64,000 nt of DNA from a virus, in IMG/VR virus record IMGVR_UViG_3300026518_000006, positions 62,001 to 126,000 of that record. One strand, given 5' to 3'. The notes beneath the pieces are model-generated. The model was not told where the DNA came from. It saw only the letters and a list, made by a program, of their open reading frames with translations, and did no database searches. The position numbers were made by a program, and so were the translations under genes. Positions within the stretch are counted from its first letter, which is position 1, and every line of letters begins with the position of its first letter. Positions 17,872-25,253 of the stretch are shown in pieces.

Positions 17872-18243
17872 TCAAAAGGCTTTAATCTTGGCACTTCTTA
17901 GGTAGTGCTCCTCATCAATCCCCATCAACATAGCCAATTGTTTGGGTGTTCTTACTGAGTTGGAGTTTCTTTTGAAAGCAACTTCATAACCTTTTGCGTC
18001 TAAAATCGTAAAGGTTTGAGAAGTTCGGTTATTTGAGGTATCGGTTAGTACTTCTATTTTTACATCTAATGAGCCTGATTTTACACTCAACGATTTGTTT
18101 CTACGGCTATTCAAGCGGCTTTTAAACACAAAGAAAGTTTCTTCCTCTACACCTTTAATTAATTCACGAAGTCTTTTCAACTCTTTCAAAGTAGCTTCTT
18201 CATCAGCTTGGAACCTTTTTAAAAAAACATCTCTATCAAACAT
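17872..18243 (-). CDS. Early protein, unassigned
   Basis: 123 residues from ATG 18243 in the recurrent leader; a TTG six bases upstream is the false longer start. Helical first third, then a basic Arg/Ser-rich beta region (SRLNSRRNKSLSVKSGSL) and a C-terminal segment VRTPKQLAMLMGIDEEHYL. Transcribed from the cassette at 18274-18302. The 145 bases between its stop and the gp39-like gene hold no clear gene. Confidence 0.55.
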   Translation of the reverse strand: MFDRDVFLKRFQADEEATLKELKRLRELIKGVEEETFFVFKSRLNSRRNKSLSVKSGSLDVKIEVLTDTSNNRTSQTFTILDAKGYEVAFKRNSNSVRTPKQLAMLMGIDEEHYLRSAKIKAF

Positions 18244-18273
18244 TCTCAACCCTTTTCTCTTTTAATATACCTA

Positions 18274-18302
18274 ATTATACAATAATCTTTAATAGAAGTC
18301 AA
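18274..18302 (-). promoter_or_regulatory. Early sigma-70-type promoter cassette
   Basis: Minus strand TTGACT (18302-18297), 17 nt, TATAAT (18279-18274). Drives the gene starting at 18243. Confidence 0.8.
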
Positions 18303-18335
18303 GTGGTTTTGAGGACTTTTTGAGTACTTTTAAAG

Positions 18336-18360
18336 ATTTTACTTTTTAAAAAAGTAAAAT
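18336..18360. repeat. AT-rich inverted repeat between divergent promoters
   Basis: ATTTTACTTTTT - A/A - AAAGTAAAAT followed by CTCGAAGAG, the same element as at 13208. Here no gene ends nearby on either strand, so it is unlikely to be just a terminator. Confidence 0.6.
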
Positions 18361-18398
18361 ATCTCGAAGAGGTTTAAGAAAATTTAAGTTTGTTATAG

Positions 18399-18404
18399 TA
18401 TAAT
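18399..18404 (+). promoter_or_regulatory. Probable -10 box for the zinc-ribbon gene
   Basis: TATAAT in GTTATAGTATAATTTG, 27 bases upstream of ATG 18432. No good -35 is visible. Confidence 0.4.
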
Positions 18405-18431
18405 TTGTCATAATAATAAAAAGGATAAGCA

Positions 18432-18602
18432 ATGAGTTTATTTGCAGAATACCCCAAAAAATGTGATTTGTGTGGAAAAGAAACTGATGAACTTTTTGAG
18501 GTGAAAATTGATGGTGTGATTTATCACATCTGTAAAGAGTGTCTTGAAAAAGGAAACTATAAAGTCTATGACGGCAAGGATTGGGCAAGTGATTGGAATT
18601 AA
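18432..18602 (+). CDS. Small zinc-ribbon protein (56 aa)
   Basis: ATG 18432 after AAAAAGGATAAGCA. Two C-x2-C pairs (CDLCGK near residue 11 and CKECLEK near 34) define a treble-clef or zinc-ribbon fold; the end is acidic with DWASDWN. Possibly an RNA-polymerase or nuclease adaptor; the target cannot be read from sequence. Confidence 0.6.
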   Translation: MSLFAEYPKKCDLCGKETDELFEVKIDGVIYHICKECLEKGNYKVYDGKDWASDWN

Positions 18603-18625
18603 AATAAAAGCATTTTCAAGTTTGA

Positions 18626-18633
18626 TATAAATA
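18626..18633 (+). promoter_or_regulatory. Late promoter of the lysis cassette
   Basis: TATAAATA 20 bases upstream of ATG 18653. A small hairpin AATCC-TAAAAA-GGATT follows and includes the AAAAGGA ribosome-binding site. Confidence 0.6.
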
Positions 18634-18652
18634 ATCCTAAAAAGGATTGTTT

Positions 18653-19087
18653 ATGTTTTTATCACTATTAAATAACAAATATATATTGGAGGGTATTTTC
18701 GCACTACTTATTTTATCATATTTAACATTCTATGTCAATAATTTAAAACACACTATAAAACTTCAAGAAAGTAAAATAACAAAATTATCATACGACTATA
18801 ATATATGCAAAACAAATTTAAATACAACCATCAAAGTAAACAAAAATAATATCAATTCTATTAATCAGTACAAAGAAGATGTGATTAAGATAAATGAAGC
18901 ATATGAGAAAATAATTTCTTCGAAAGATAAGACTATATTGAGTCTTAAAAAAATCATAGCCGATAAAAATACAACAACCACATATCCAAATATTATCAAA
19001 TATAAAGAATGTAACTTTAAAATAAAAGGAATAAATGATGCAAAAAAAGATGACTTATTATATGGTTTGGGTAATATTGGCAAGTAG
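18653..19087 (+). CDS. i-spanin (Rz-like)
   Basis: 144 residues from ATG 18653 (AAAAGGATTGTTT upstream). Residues ~10-28 form one transmembrane segment; the rest is a long coiled-coil periplasmic domain. Its 3' end overlaps an out-of-frame lipoprotein gene, the classical Rz/Rz1 layout. i-Spanin joins o-spanin to fuse inner and outer membranes at the last step of lysis. Assigned from topology and gene overlap, not from sequence similarity. Confidence 0.65.
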   Translation: MFLSLLNNKYILEGIFALLILSYLTFYVNNLKHTIKLQESKITKLSYDYNICKTNLNTTIKVNKNNINSINQYKEDVIKINEAYEKIISSKDKTILSLKKIIADKNTTTTYPNIIKYKECNFKIKGINDAKKDDLLYGLGNIGK

Positions 19088-19403
19088 TATGGGGGTGTTA
19101 TTTGGTGGATGTACTAAGGAGTGTCCTGAACCGAAAGTAATCGTAGAGTATAAATATATAAAACCAAAAACAATAAAAGTCCGAAAAAAACCAAAATTTG
19201 ATAAATATAATGTGAATGAGGTTGAGTTTAGAGGAAAGCGTTATTTTATGATGGATTACAACAACGCCTCAATTATGTTATCAAATTGGTTGAGCTACAA
19301 AGATTGGGCTGAAAATAATTATAATATTTTAGAATCATTGAAACAAAAGGGTGATGAAGATGGAAGAATGCAACGAACAAAAAGAAATAGAGGAAAAAAA
19401 TAA
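19035..19403 (+). CDS. o-spanin lipoprotein (Rz1-like)
   Basis: 122 residues; ATG 19035 lies inside the i-spanin gene in another frame after AAAAGGAATAA. A signal peptide (residues ~5-24) ends in the lipobox VLFGGC, so the mature protein would start at Cys26 with a lipid anchor in the outer membrane. Longer than lambda Rz1, with a basic C-terminus. The lipobox implies a Gram-negative host. Confidence 0.65.
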   Translation: MMQKKMTYYMVWVILASSMGVLFGGCTKECPEPKVIVEYKYIKPKTIKVRKKPKFDKYNVNEVEFRGKRYFMMDYNNASIMLSNWLSYKDWAENNYNILESLKQKGDEDGRMQRTKRNRGKK

Positions 19404-19662
19404 AATAAATACTAACACAACCAAAAAAGAAAATGATTGTGGTGATGGTTTGCCTGATGATTTAATATCTAAACACAATATAATCACTAGACTTATTGTA
19501 TTTGTTATTATAGGTATTTTTATATATTCTTTTATAACTCCTTTGCCTATCGGATACGCAGAAATAATAACATATGCTCTTATTTTTGCTTTATTAATAA
19601 TTACTTTTGGACTAAACTCATTAAAAGTAATAGGCAATCTTATAGATAAGTGGAAGAGGTAG
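19360..19662 (+). CDS. Holin-like two-helix membrane protein
   Basis: 100 residues from ATG 19360; GTG 19351 and ATG 19354 are in frame, but AAAAGGG is best spaced for 19360. The N-terminal 40 residues are charged; two transmembrane segments follow (residues ~43-61 and ~67-88) and the end is basic (DKWKR). Small size, two helices and position after a spanin pair suggest a holin. No endolysin is seen beside it, so the assignment is contextual. Confidence 0.5.
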   Translation: MEECNEQKEIEEKNKINTNTTKKENDCGDGLPDDLISKHNIITRLIVFVIIGIFIYSFITPLPIGYAEIITYALIFALLIITFGLNSLKVIGNLIDKWKR

Positions 19663-19667
19663 TTGGA

Positions 19668-19690
19668 GTTGGGTTTAATCAAAACCCAAC
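19668..19690. terminator. Bidirectional terminator
   Basis: GTTGGGTTT - AATCA - AAACCCAAC, 9-bp stem, between the convergent ends of the holin-like gene and the gene at 19675. T tracts occur on both sides. Confidence 0.7.
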
Positions 19691-19896
19691 ATTTTCTTTA
19701 GAATACCCATTATGTAGGCATAATTCTCACTTTCCCCTTCTTCTTCCGCAATTTTTTTAGCCTTTTTCCAAAGCTCTTCAACCTCATCGATAGTTTTTCC
19801 ACTTTTTTGAGCAAAACTTTTTAATACAGCCGTAACTTCATTTAAACTCGTTGCTTCATTGATTGTTTGCGATAGTATATATTTTTTAAATGTCAT
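19675..19896 (-). CDS. Candidate internal head protein with capsid-targeting-like N-terminus
   Basis: 73 residues, mostly helical. The start MTFKKYILSQTINE followed by Ala resembles the T4 capsid-targeting sequence, which prohead protease removes after [IL]-x-E. The proposed cut is after INE at residue 14. The gene lies downstream of the neck gene on the minus strand and can be read from the late box at 20846. Could alternatively be a prohead core component. Confidence 0.5.
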   Translation of the reverse strand: MTFKKYILSQTINEATSLNEVTAVLKSFAQKSGKTIDEVEELWKKAKKIAEEEGESENYAYIMGILKKMLGFD

Positions 19897-19910
19897 AATT
19901 TTTTCCTTTA

Positions 19911-20798
19911 TTAACCTGAGAAAATCCCAAGTGCTTCACTATATTTATTAAGTAAATCTTCATCAAGCTTTTCAATCATTGCTTCGGCTTCTTGTTGCAT
20001 TTTATCATAATTTATTTCAGCACCACCAACTAATGATTGTGAGTATTTTCCTGTTACTGTAGACCACAATCTTCTTGTTAAAGCAACTGCATAGTCTTTA
20101 ACCCAAGGATGGCTATAAATTTCATCATATTCAGGATTGGGTATGTATTCCGCTGAAGCCTCTACTAAGAAATTAGCATCACCTATTTGCTCAAACACAC
20201 GCAATATTTTAGTGTTAGAGTTAAACTCAAAGTTCACTCCTCTTGCAAAAATTGATTGAAGTGTATCTCTCTGTGCTAATGAAGCATAGGCGTTAGCCAT
20301 ATTGCCCATTGTACTGCCTTGGCTCACACCTCCCGCAACACCACTAACAGTGGTGCTACACGCACCTGCTGAGCCACCACCAACACTAAGACTTGAAACT
20401 TCTCCCTGCATTGTAATATGGGGTACATATCCTATTCCAATAGTCCCCCACCCAGGACCTATATTGATACCACCACCTGAACCGTATCCATAAGAACCTA
20501 AGCTATTGCCAAATGAAACTGATAGGACTGCTTGTACTCTTTTATCGAGAACATAATCTTGAATATTACTTTTTCCCTCTACAATAAAGGCAATTCTTTG
20601 TTCACCTCCATATGCAAAATCACTAAATTTTCTTACTGTGTCGTCTATTAATAAAAGTATCTGTTCATCTGATACATCAACAGTTATCATAGGTTCCCCA
20701 AGCATTGTGCGAATATAATCTAATAGCTTCTTTTCTGAATCAATTCTACGGCTTTGTTGGGCTTGATTAACTACTCTAGGTTGATTTCTACTTCCCAT
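19911..20798 (-). CDS. 13: Neck / head-completion protein, gp13-like
   Basis: 295 residues, near T4 gp13 (309). The N-terminal segment LLDYIRTMLGEPMITVDVSD then EQILLLIDDTVRKFSDF fits the gp13 pattern (Y-x3-L-G-x-P-x-I-x-V-x-V-[TS]-D-E-Q-I). A Gly/Ser-rich loop spans ~100-170, and the C-terminus has HPWVKDYAVALTRRLWSTVTGKY, typical of connector proteins. gp13 seals the packaged head for tail joining. Divergent from the portal gene with a shared late-promoter region. Confidence 0.65.
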   Translation of the reverse strand: MGSRNQPRVVNQAQQSRRIDSEKKLLDYIRTMLGEPMITVDVSDEQILLLIDDTVRKFSDFAYGGEQRIAFIVEGKSNIQDYVLDKRVQAVLSVSFGNSLGSYGYGSGGGINIGPGWGTIGIGYVPHITMQGEVSSLSVGGGSAGACSTTVSGVAGGVSQGSTMGNMANAYASLAQRDTLQSIFARGVNFEFNSNTKILRVFEQIGDANFLVEASAEYIPNPEYDEIYSHPWVKDYAVALTRRLWSTVTGKYSQSLVGGAEINYDKMQQEAEAMIEKLDEDLLNKYSEALGIFSG

Positions 20799-20845
20799 TG
20801 CTAACCTTTTTATTATTATTTTGTGAAATTTACCACTTTATGACT

Positions 20846-20859
20846 TATTTATATAAATA
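20846..20859. promoter_or_regulatory. Overlapping divergent late promoters
   Basis: TATTTATATAAATA contains TATAAATA on the plus strand (20852-20859, for the portal) and on the minus strand (20853-20846, for the neck gene). The two boxes overlap by two bases, so simultaneous use looks impossible. Confidence 0.65.
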
Positions 20860-20884
20860 ATTCAATATTATACAAGGACTTTAA

Positions 20885-22426
20885 ATGTTTGAGAATTTAA
20901 GAGAAGCTTTAAAAAAACCATTTTCATCACAAAAAGATGAATTAAAAAACCCATCAAATACAACAAGTGACTTACACACTGTCAAATCATTGAGTGATGA
21001 TGATTTTGATGGAACTATGGTATTTGGTGATTTACAAGGTTATGAGTGGCAATATGGAGGTACAGAGCAAAGTCTTATGATGTACCAAAATAGAATTATT
21101 GATATGTATAGAAAATTAGCAAAGAACCCCGATATTAACTATGCTATTGATATTATTGTAAACGAAATGGCTTTTACGGTAGAAGAGCACGATTTTAAAA
21201 TAGATATAGATGAAGAAAATAATGAAATCAAAAAAAGAATAGGTGATGTATTTGGAAAAGTACAAGACTTACTAAACCTAAAAGAGCAGATACACCCATT
21301 AATTAGACAAATGTATATAGATGGTCAACTAAATGTGGTATTGACATATGATGAAAGTAATATAAAAGACGGTATAAAAAAGGCAATTATAGTTGAACCC
21401 CATAATCTTTATTATGATAAAGATAGTAAACTTTGGAAATATGCCCCTGATACTCAAATGGAGCAGTGTCTATATGGCTCTGATAGTTGGGGCGAAGAAT
21501 ACGATGAAACATATACCAACGATGAATTTGTACATATCGATTACGGCTTGTATAGTAAAGTAACACTCGGTGATAATGCACGAGGTCGTGTTAACTTGGG
21601 GTATTTGGAAAATGCTCTAAAGCCCGCTAATATGCTTGATACATTAGAAAATATGCTTGTCCCGATGAGATATAGCCGTTCTGTTTCAAGAAGAATGTTT
21701 AATATTGATGTAGCTGACCTGCCCCCAAAAAAGGCAAAAGAGTTGATGGACAAAATTCGTGCTGAGTTTAAATATAAAAAAACATACGACACAGAAAATG
21801 GAACAATCAGAAATATGCAATCTACACAGCCTTTGGTTGAAGATTATTGGATGTCCAACAGAAGTGGAGCAAGAGGCACAACAGTAGATACTATTGATGA
21901 AAAAGGTGCGATTATGGATATGGATGACATCATATATAGCACCAAAAAGTTATTCACAGCTTTAAAAATTCCAAGTAGTAGAAACCCATATATAGACCAA
22001 GATGGTGGTAATTTTAGCTACGAAACCTCTGATGCCACAAACGAAGAAATGATGTTCTACCTACATATTGACAGATTGAGAATACCTGTCACAAACCTTT
22101 TAAAAGAAATATTAAAAAGAGAAATAATATCAACAGGGGTTATGACAGACAAAGAGTGGGAAAAATACAAAAATAAAATAAAAATTAATTTCACAAGTCG
22201 CTCTATATTCCTTGAGAATATGGCTAAAGATTTGTTTATCAAATCAGTAGGGAATTGGCAAGAGATTAAAGAAGAGGTTGGAAGAATAGTTTCGCTTGAG
22301 ACAGCAGTGTCTACTACTTTTGGTTGGAGTAATGACCAACTTCAAGAAGAAATGGACAAAATCAAAGATGAAACAAACAATCCTATATACTCAGCATTTT
22401 ATCAAAGCAATGATGAATCGTTTTAG
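20885..22426 (+). CDS. 20: Portal vertex protein, gp20-like
   Basis: 513 residues (T4 gp20 524). Matches the T4 portal family: YEWQYGGTEQSLMMYQNRII with Y-R-K-L-A-x-N-P-D-I near 55-90, VEPHNLYYDKDSKLWKYAP, VADLPPKKAKELMDKI and SSRNPYIDQDGGNFSYETSDATNEE. Twelve copies form the DNA-packaging channel. First gene of the head operon; the order portal-core-protease-scaffold-capsid is that of T4. Confidence 0.92.
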   Translation: MFENLREALKKPFSSQKDELKNPSNTTSDLHTVKSLSDDDFDGTMVFGDLQGYEWQYGGTEQSLMMYQNRIIDMYRKLAKNPDINYAIDIIVNEMAFTVEEHDFKIDIDEENNEIKKRIGDVFGKVQDLLNLKEQIHPLIRQMYIDGQLNVVLTYDESNIKDGIKKAIIVEPHNLYYDKDSKLWKYAPDTQMEQCLYGSDSWGEEYDETYTNDEFVHIDYGLYSKVTLGDNARGRVNLGYLENALKPANMLDTLENMLVPMRYSRSVSRRMFNIDVADLPPKKAKELMDKIRAEFKYKKTYDTENGTIRNMQSTQPLVEDYWMSNRSGARGTTVDTIDEKGAIMDMDDIIYSTKKLFTALKIPSSRNPYIDQDGGNFSYETSDATNEEMMFYLHIDRLRIPVTNLLKEILKREIISTGVMTDKEWEKYKNKIKINFTSRSIFLENMAKDLFIKSVGNWQEIKEEVGRIVSLETAVSTTFGWSNDQLQEEMDKIKDETNNPIYSAFYQSNDESF

Positions 22427-22441
22427 TGGTTGATTTAAAAT

Positions 22442-22449
22442 TATAAATA
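22442..22449 (+). promoter_or_regulatory. Late promoter upstream of core/protease genes
   Basis: TATAAATA 38 bases before ATG 22488, followed by a small hairpin AGCC-TACA-GGCT (22461-22472) just before the ribosome-binding site AAAAAGGA. Confidence 0.65.
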
Positions 22450-22487
22450 AAATAAACAAAAGCCTACAGGCTAAAAAGGAAATTAAA

Positions 22488-22730
22488 ATGTTAGATATAA
22501 AAACACTAATCCAAAATGCACAAGACCGTAAATATAGTGAATTTGAGCAAAATGCGTTAGAAGCTCTTAAAGCAAAGTTTTTGTCGAACCCTGTACTTCA
22601 AGATAGTCTTTCAAAATTGGCAGTCGCAAAAGGTATTACTGAAGATTGTGATAACGATGAAGACGATGATATGAAAGACAAAATGAAGAAACATAAAGAC
22701 GAAGAAGAGGGAGAAGAGGGAGAAGAGTAA
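22488..22730 (+). CDS. 67: Prohead core protein, gp67-like
   Basis: 80 residues, the same length as T4 gp67. A helical N-terminus of ~50 residues is followed by an extremely acidic Asp/Glu tail, the hallmark of gp67. Position between portal and protease matches T4 gene 67. The core protein is needed for prohead shape and is degraded by the protease. Assigned mainly by synteny, length and composition. Confidence 0.75.
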   Translation: MLDIKTLIQNAQDRKYSEFEQNALEALKAKFLSNPVLQDSLSKLAVAKGITEDCDNDEDDDMKDKMKKHKDEEEGEEGEE

Positions 22731-22754
22731 TCTCTTTCTCAAAAGGAATTTCAT

Positions 22755-23723
22755 ATGAAACTTATACTTGAAGAAAATTTTGATGTCGAAAATGTTGTCG
22801 AACTAAATGAGAGCACAGGCGAGAAAAAATATGTGATTAAAGGTACCTTTTCTACTCCTGAAAAGAAAAACCGAAATGGTCGTATATATGGTCGCAAACT
22901 TTGGGAAGACAATGTTGCAAGATATCAAAATGAAATTAAAAACAAAACAATCAATACACTAATGGAAAAAGAGCATCCCCCAAGAACAGCAGTAAACCCT
23001 TGGGAGGCTGTAGCTCAAATTAGAAAATTGGAAATGCGTGATGGGGTTGTGTATGGTGAAGCAGAGCTATTCAATGTACCTGAAACAAAAATTATGCGTG
23101 AGTTGATTGATAAAGGTATAAAAATTGGTGTTTCAAGTCGTGGTGTTGGTAAAATGAAAGGTGATATAGTAGAAGAATTTAATCTTATCACATACGACAT
23201 TGTATCCACACCAAGTGACTACAATGCCAATTTAGAGGGGTTTAACGAATCTCTTATTTTAGAGGGTGTTGAAATCGAAATCGGTGAAAATGGAGAGTAT
23301 ATATGCACTCCTGAAGGGTGCAAACTTGCTGAAAGTAAGCATAGTGAAGAATCTGACGAGACTGATGACCTCAAATCAGACGAAGAAGGTGTACCTACTG
23401 CTGATGAGATTAATAAAAAAGGAAAGAAATTGAAACCACAAGAACCTAAAACCGAATGTGAAAAAAAGGCTAAAGAATTAGCCGAAGCTCTTAAATCTTT
23501 AGCGGGTGAAACGCCTGAAGAAGATATCAAAGAAAAAGAATTAAGAGAAAAATTCAAGCAATATATGGGTCGTGAAAAACCTTTTGAAAAAATTGAAGAG
23601 AGCACAGAAGAAGTGAAAGAGGGTATGAGTGTAAATACTAAAGCTATATGTGATGAAGCAAAAAAATTAAGCCCTGCCAATCAAGCAAAAGTATTCGCAT
23701 ATGTGCTTTCACTTCAAGATTAA
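22755..23723 (+). CDS. 21: Prohead core protease, gp21-like
   Basis: 322 residues, versus 212 in T4. The first 170 hold the U9/S78-type serine protease fold: LMEKEHPPRTAVNPWEAV supplies the catalytic His (near residue 73) and IGVSSRGVGKM the catalytic Ser (near 126). The last 150 residues are an acidic, Lys/Glu-rich extension absent from T4 gp21, perhaps a core domain. The enzyme matures the prohead by cutting after [IL]-x-E sites. Confidence 0.88.
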   Translation: MKLILEENFDVENVVELNESTGEKKYVIKGTFSTPEKKNRNGRIYGRKLWEDNVARYQNEIKNKTINTLMEKEHPPRTAVNPWEAVAQIRKLEMRDGVVYGEAELFNVPETKIMRELIDKGIKIGVSSRGVGKMKGDIVEEFNLITYDIVSTPSDYNANLEGFNESLILEGVEIEIGENGEYICTPEGCKLAESKHSEESDETDDLKSDEEGVPTADEINKKGKKLKPQEPKTECEKKAKELAEALKSLAGETPEEDIKEKELREKFKQYMGREKPFEKIEESTEEVKEGMSVNTKAICDEAKKLSPANQAKVFAYVLSLQD

Positions 23724-23732
23724 GGGGTATAT

Positions 23733-24194
23733 ATGAAATTTGGAACAGGAAATGGGTTTGAAGAAATCTTTGCTGAAGCTTTTAAAGAGGTGAGAAGCAA
23801 AGGTACAACTACAGTATATGAGAATGAACTTGACAAGCACGGAATGATGTATATAAGAAAACCAAGTGGTGACTTCTATAATGCTAAAGACGAACTTTTA
23901 CCTGAAAGTGAGCAGTCAAGATTAGAGTTTTTGGTGGATGACGGTATATTAGTTGAAACTGATTATACCGAAGAGCAAGTTCTAAACAATTTCAAATATG
24001 TCATTACAGATGGTTATAATATATATAAACAAGATGGCAAAACAGAGTTCAATGAAGAAGCTGTATGGTCTAACAGAAACTTTGCATATAATGAATATTT
24101 CTTCGAAAGTAAAGAAGAGGCAAGAAAATTCATAAACAGAAATAATTGGCTAGAAAGTGGTGTATATCCCACCAAAGTAATGGTGAGATTATAA
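23733..24194 (+). CDS. Head-operon protein, unassigned
   Basis: 153 residues, no recognised family. Acidic/aromatic, with an NFKYVITDGYNIYKQDGKTE beta segment and a C-terminal S-K-E-E-A-R-K-F-I motif. It sits where T4 has no gene, between protease and scaffold. By context a core, decoration or assembly factor. Confidence 0.5.
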   Translation: MKFGTGNGFEEIFAEAFKEVRSKGTTTVYENELDKHGMMYIRKPSGDFYNAKDELLPESEQSRLEFLVDDGILVETDYTEEQVLNNFKYVITDGYNIYKQDGKTEFNEEAVWSNRNFAYNEYFFESKEEARKFINRNNWLESGVYPTKVMVRL

Positions 24195-24228
24195 GTTATA
24201 TATAGCTTAAATTCAAAAATTTTTAAGT

Positions 24229-24236
24229 TATAAATA
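24229..24236 (+). promoter_or_regulatory. Late promoter of the scaffold gene
   Basis: TATAAATA 87 bases upstream of the scaffold ATG; the transcript would begin just before the structured leader at 24250. Confidence 0.7.
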
Positions 24237-24249
24237 AAGTATATAAAAC

Positions 24250-24301
24250 AAATTAAGACAGAGATGAAACAGCTGAAATCGCATAAAGCGAGTCTTAATT
24301 T
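24250..24301 (+). ncRNA. Structured mRNA leader of the scaffold gene
   Basis: Outer stem AAATTAAGAC (24250-24259) pairs with GTCTTAATTT (24292-24301). An inner hairpin TCGC-ATAAA-GCGA (24279-24291) stacks directly on its 3' side. The unpaired 5' strand reads AGAGATGAAACAGCTGAAA. The same architecture and GAAA spacing occur in the capsid leader. Confidence 0.6.
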
Positions 24302-24322
24302 CAAAACATAAAAGGACATACA

Positions 24323-25057
24323 ATGAATGAACTATTTGAAAGTTTAGACATTAGCGAAGAGATGAAAGCGAACCTTTCTGAAGCATTTGATAAAGCGGTT
24401 CTTGCTAAATCTGTAGAGCTTATGGATGAGCATATCGAAGAAAAGGTAGAAGAGCAGAAGGCTCTTTTAGAGGCAGAATACAACGAAAAAATAGAAGCAC
24501 TTGAGGACACTCTTGATGGTTATCTTACTTCTGTTGTAGAAGAGTTTGTAGAGTCACAAAAATCTACATATGAAGCTGAAATCCTTGATGAAAAGGCTAA
24601 GAAATTGCTTGAGATGTTTGATTCTATGCTTGTTGTAGCAGGTGTAACACTTACAGATATTCAAGAAGCAAGAACAGAGCGTGATATTCAAGAAGATGCT
24701 GATAGCCTTGAAAATCAAATCGCAAGACTTGACGCAAGACTTTCTGAGAAAGAAGCTGACCTCCACGAAGCTCGTAAGGAGGCTGATAAATACCTTAAAG
24801 CAGGTTTAATTGCTGAAATGAAGCAAGGTCTCACAATGATTGAAGCTGAAAAATTTGAAAGACTTGCAGAAATGGTAACATTTGAGAGAAGTGAAAAGTA
24901 CGCACAAGCTCTTGATACTATCAAAGAGTCTATTATTGATAGCCGTGAAGAAAAGTTTGATGAATCAGCGTTAAACGAGGGCGAACTTCCTACTAAGGCG
25001 TTCAAACCACAGGAAGTAGATGTTGAATCTGCTATGGATTTCTCTAAGTATATCTAA
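24323..25057 (+). CDS. 22: Prohead scaffold protein, gp22-like
   Basis: 244 residues (T4 gp22 269). Almost wholly helical and Glu/Lys-rich with coiled coils, ending in the segment EVDVESAMDFSKYI. Between protease and capsid genes as in T4. It forms the assembly core and is digested by the protease; several [IL]-x-E sites are visible. ATG 24323 follows AAAAGGACATACA. Confidence 0.85.
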   Translation: MNELFESLDISEEMKANLSEAFDKAVLAKSVELMDEHIEEKVEEQKALLEAEYNEKIEALEDTLDGYLTSVVEEFVESQKSTYEAEILDEKAKKLLEMFDSMLVVAGVTLTDIQEARTERDIQEDADSLENQIARLDARLSEKEADLHEARKEADKYLKAGLIAEMKQGLTMIEAEKFERLAEMVTFERSEKYAQALDTIKESIIDSREEKFDESALNEGELPTKAFKPQEVDVESAMDFSKYI

Positions 25058-25100
25058 TACTTAGAGATAGGTATATATAATTTATATGATTTCTAAATCT

Positions 25101-25108
25101 TATAAATA
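25101..25108 (+). promoter_or_regulatory. Late promoter of the major capsid gene
   Basis: TATAAATA 146 bases upstream of the capsid ATG, giving an unusually long leader that contains the fold at 25137-25189. Confidence 0.7.
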
Positions 25109-25136
25109 ATATGTAAAAGTATCATATATAAGTATT

Positions 25137-25189
25137 ACGCTGATAGAGCCTGAAATAGAAACTGAAACTCTCGGTGGAGAGGTCAGCGT
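25137..25189 (+). ncRNA. Structured mRNA leader of the major capsid gene
   Basis: Outer stem ACGCTGA (25137-25143) with TCAGCGT (25183-25189); inner hairpin CTCTC-GGTG-GAGAG (25168-25181). The 5' strand TAGAGCCTGAAATAG... ends AACTGAAA before the hairpin, aligning with the scaffold leader (AGAG-x-TGAAA ... CTGAAA-hairpin). A further hairpin TCACT-TAT-AGTGA lies at 25208-25220. Confidence 0.6.
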
Positions 25190-25253
25190 GATGTTAGTAG
25201 CACACGCTCACTTATAGTGATACACAAAAAAATAAAAAAGAAAAGGACGAAAA

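Noticed and set aside
24250-25189. Hammerhead ribozyme in the scaffold and capsid leaders (CTGA and GAAA present)
   Set aside because: The conserved core CUGANGA-stem-GAAA and a cleavage site between stems are not found in the required order.
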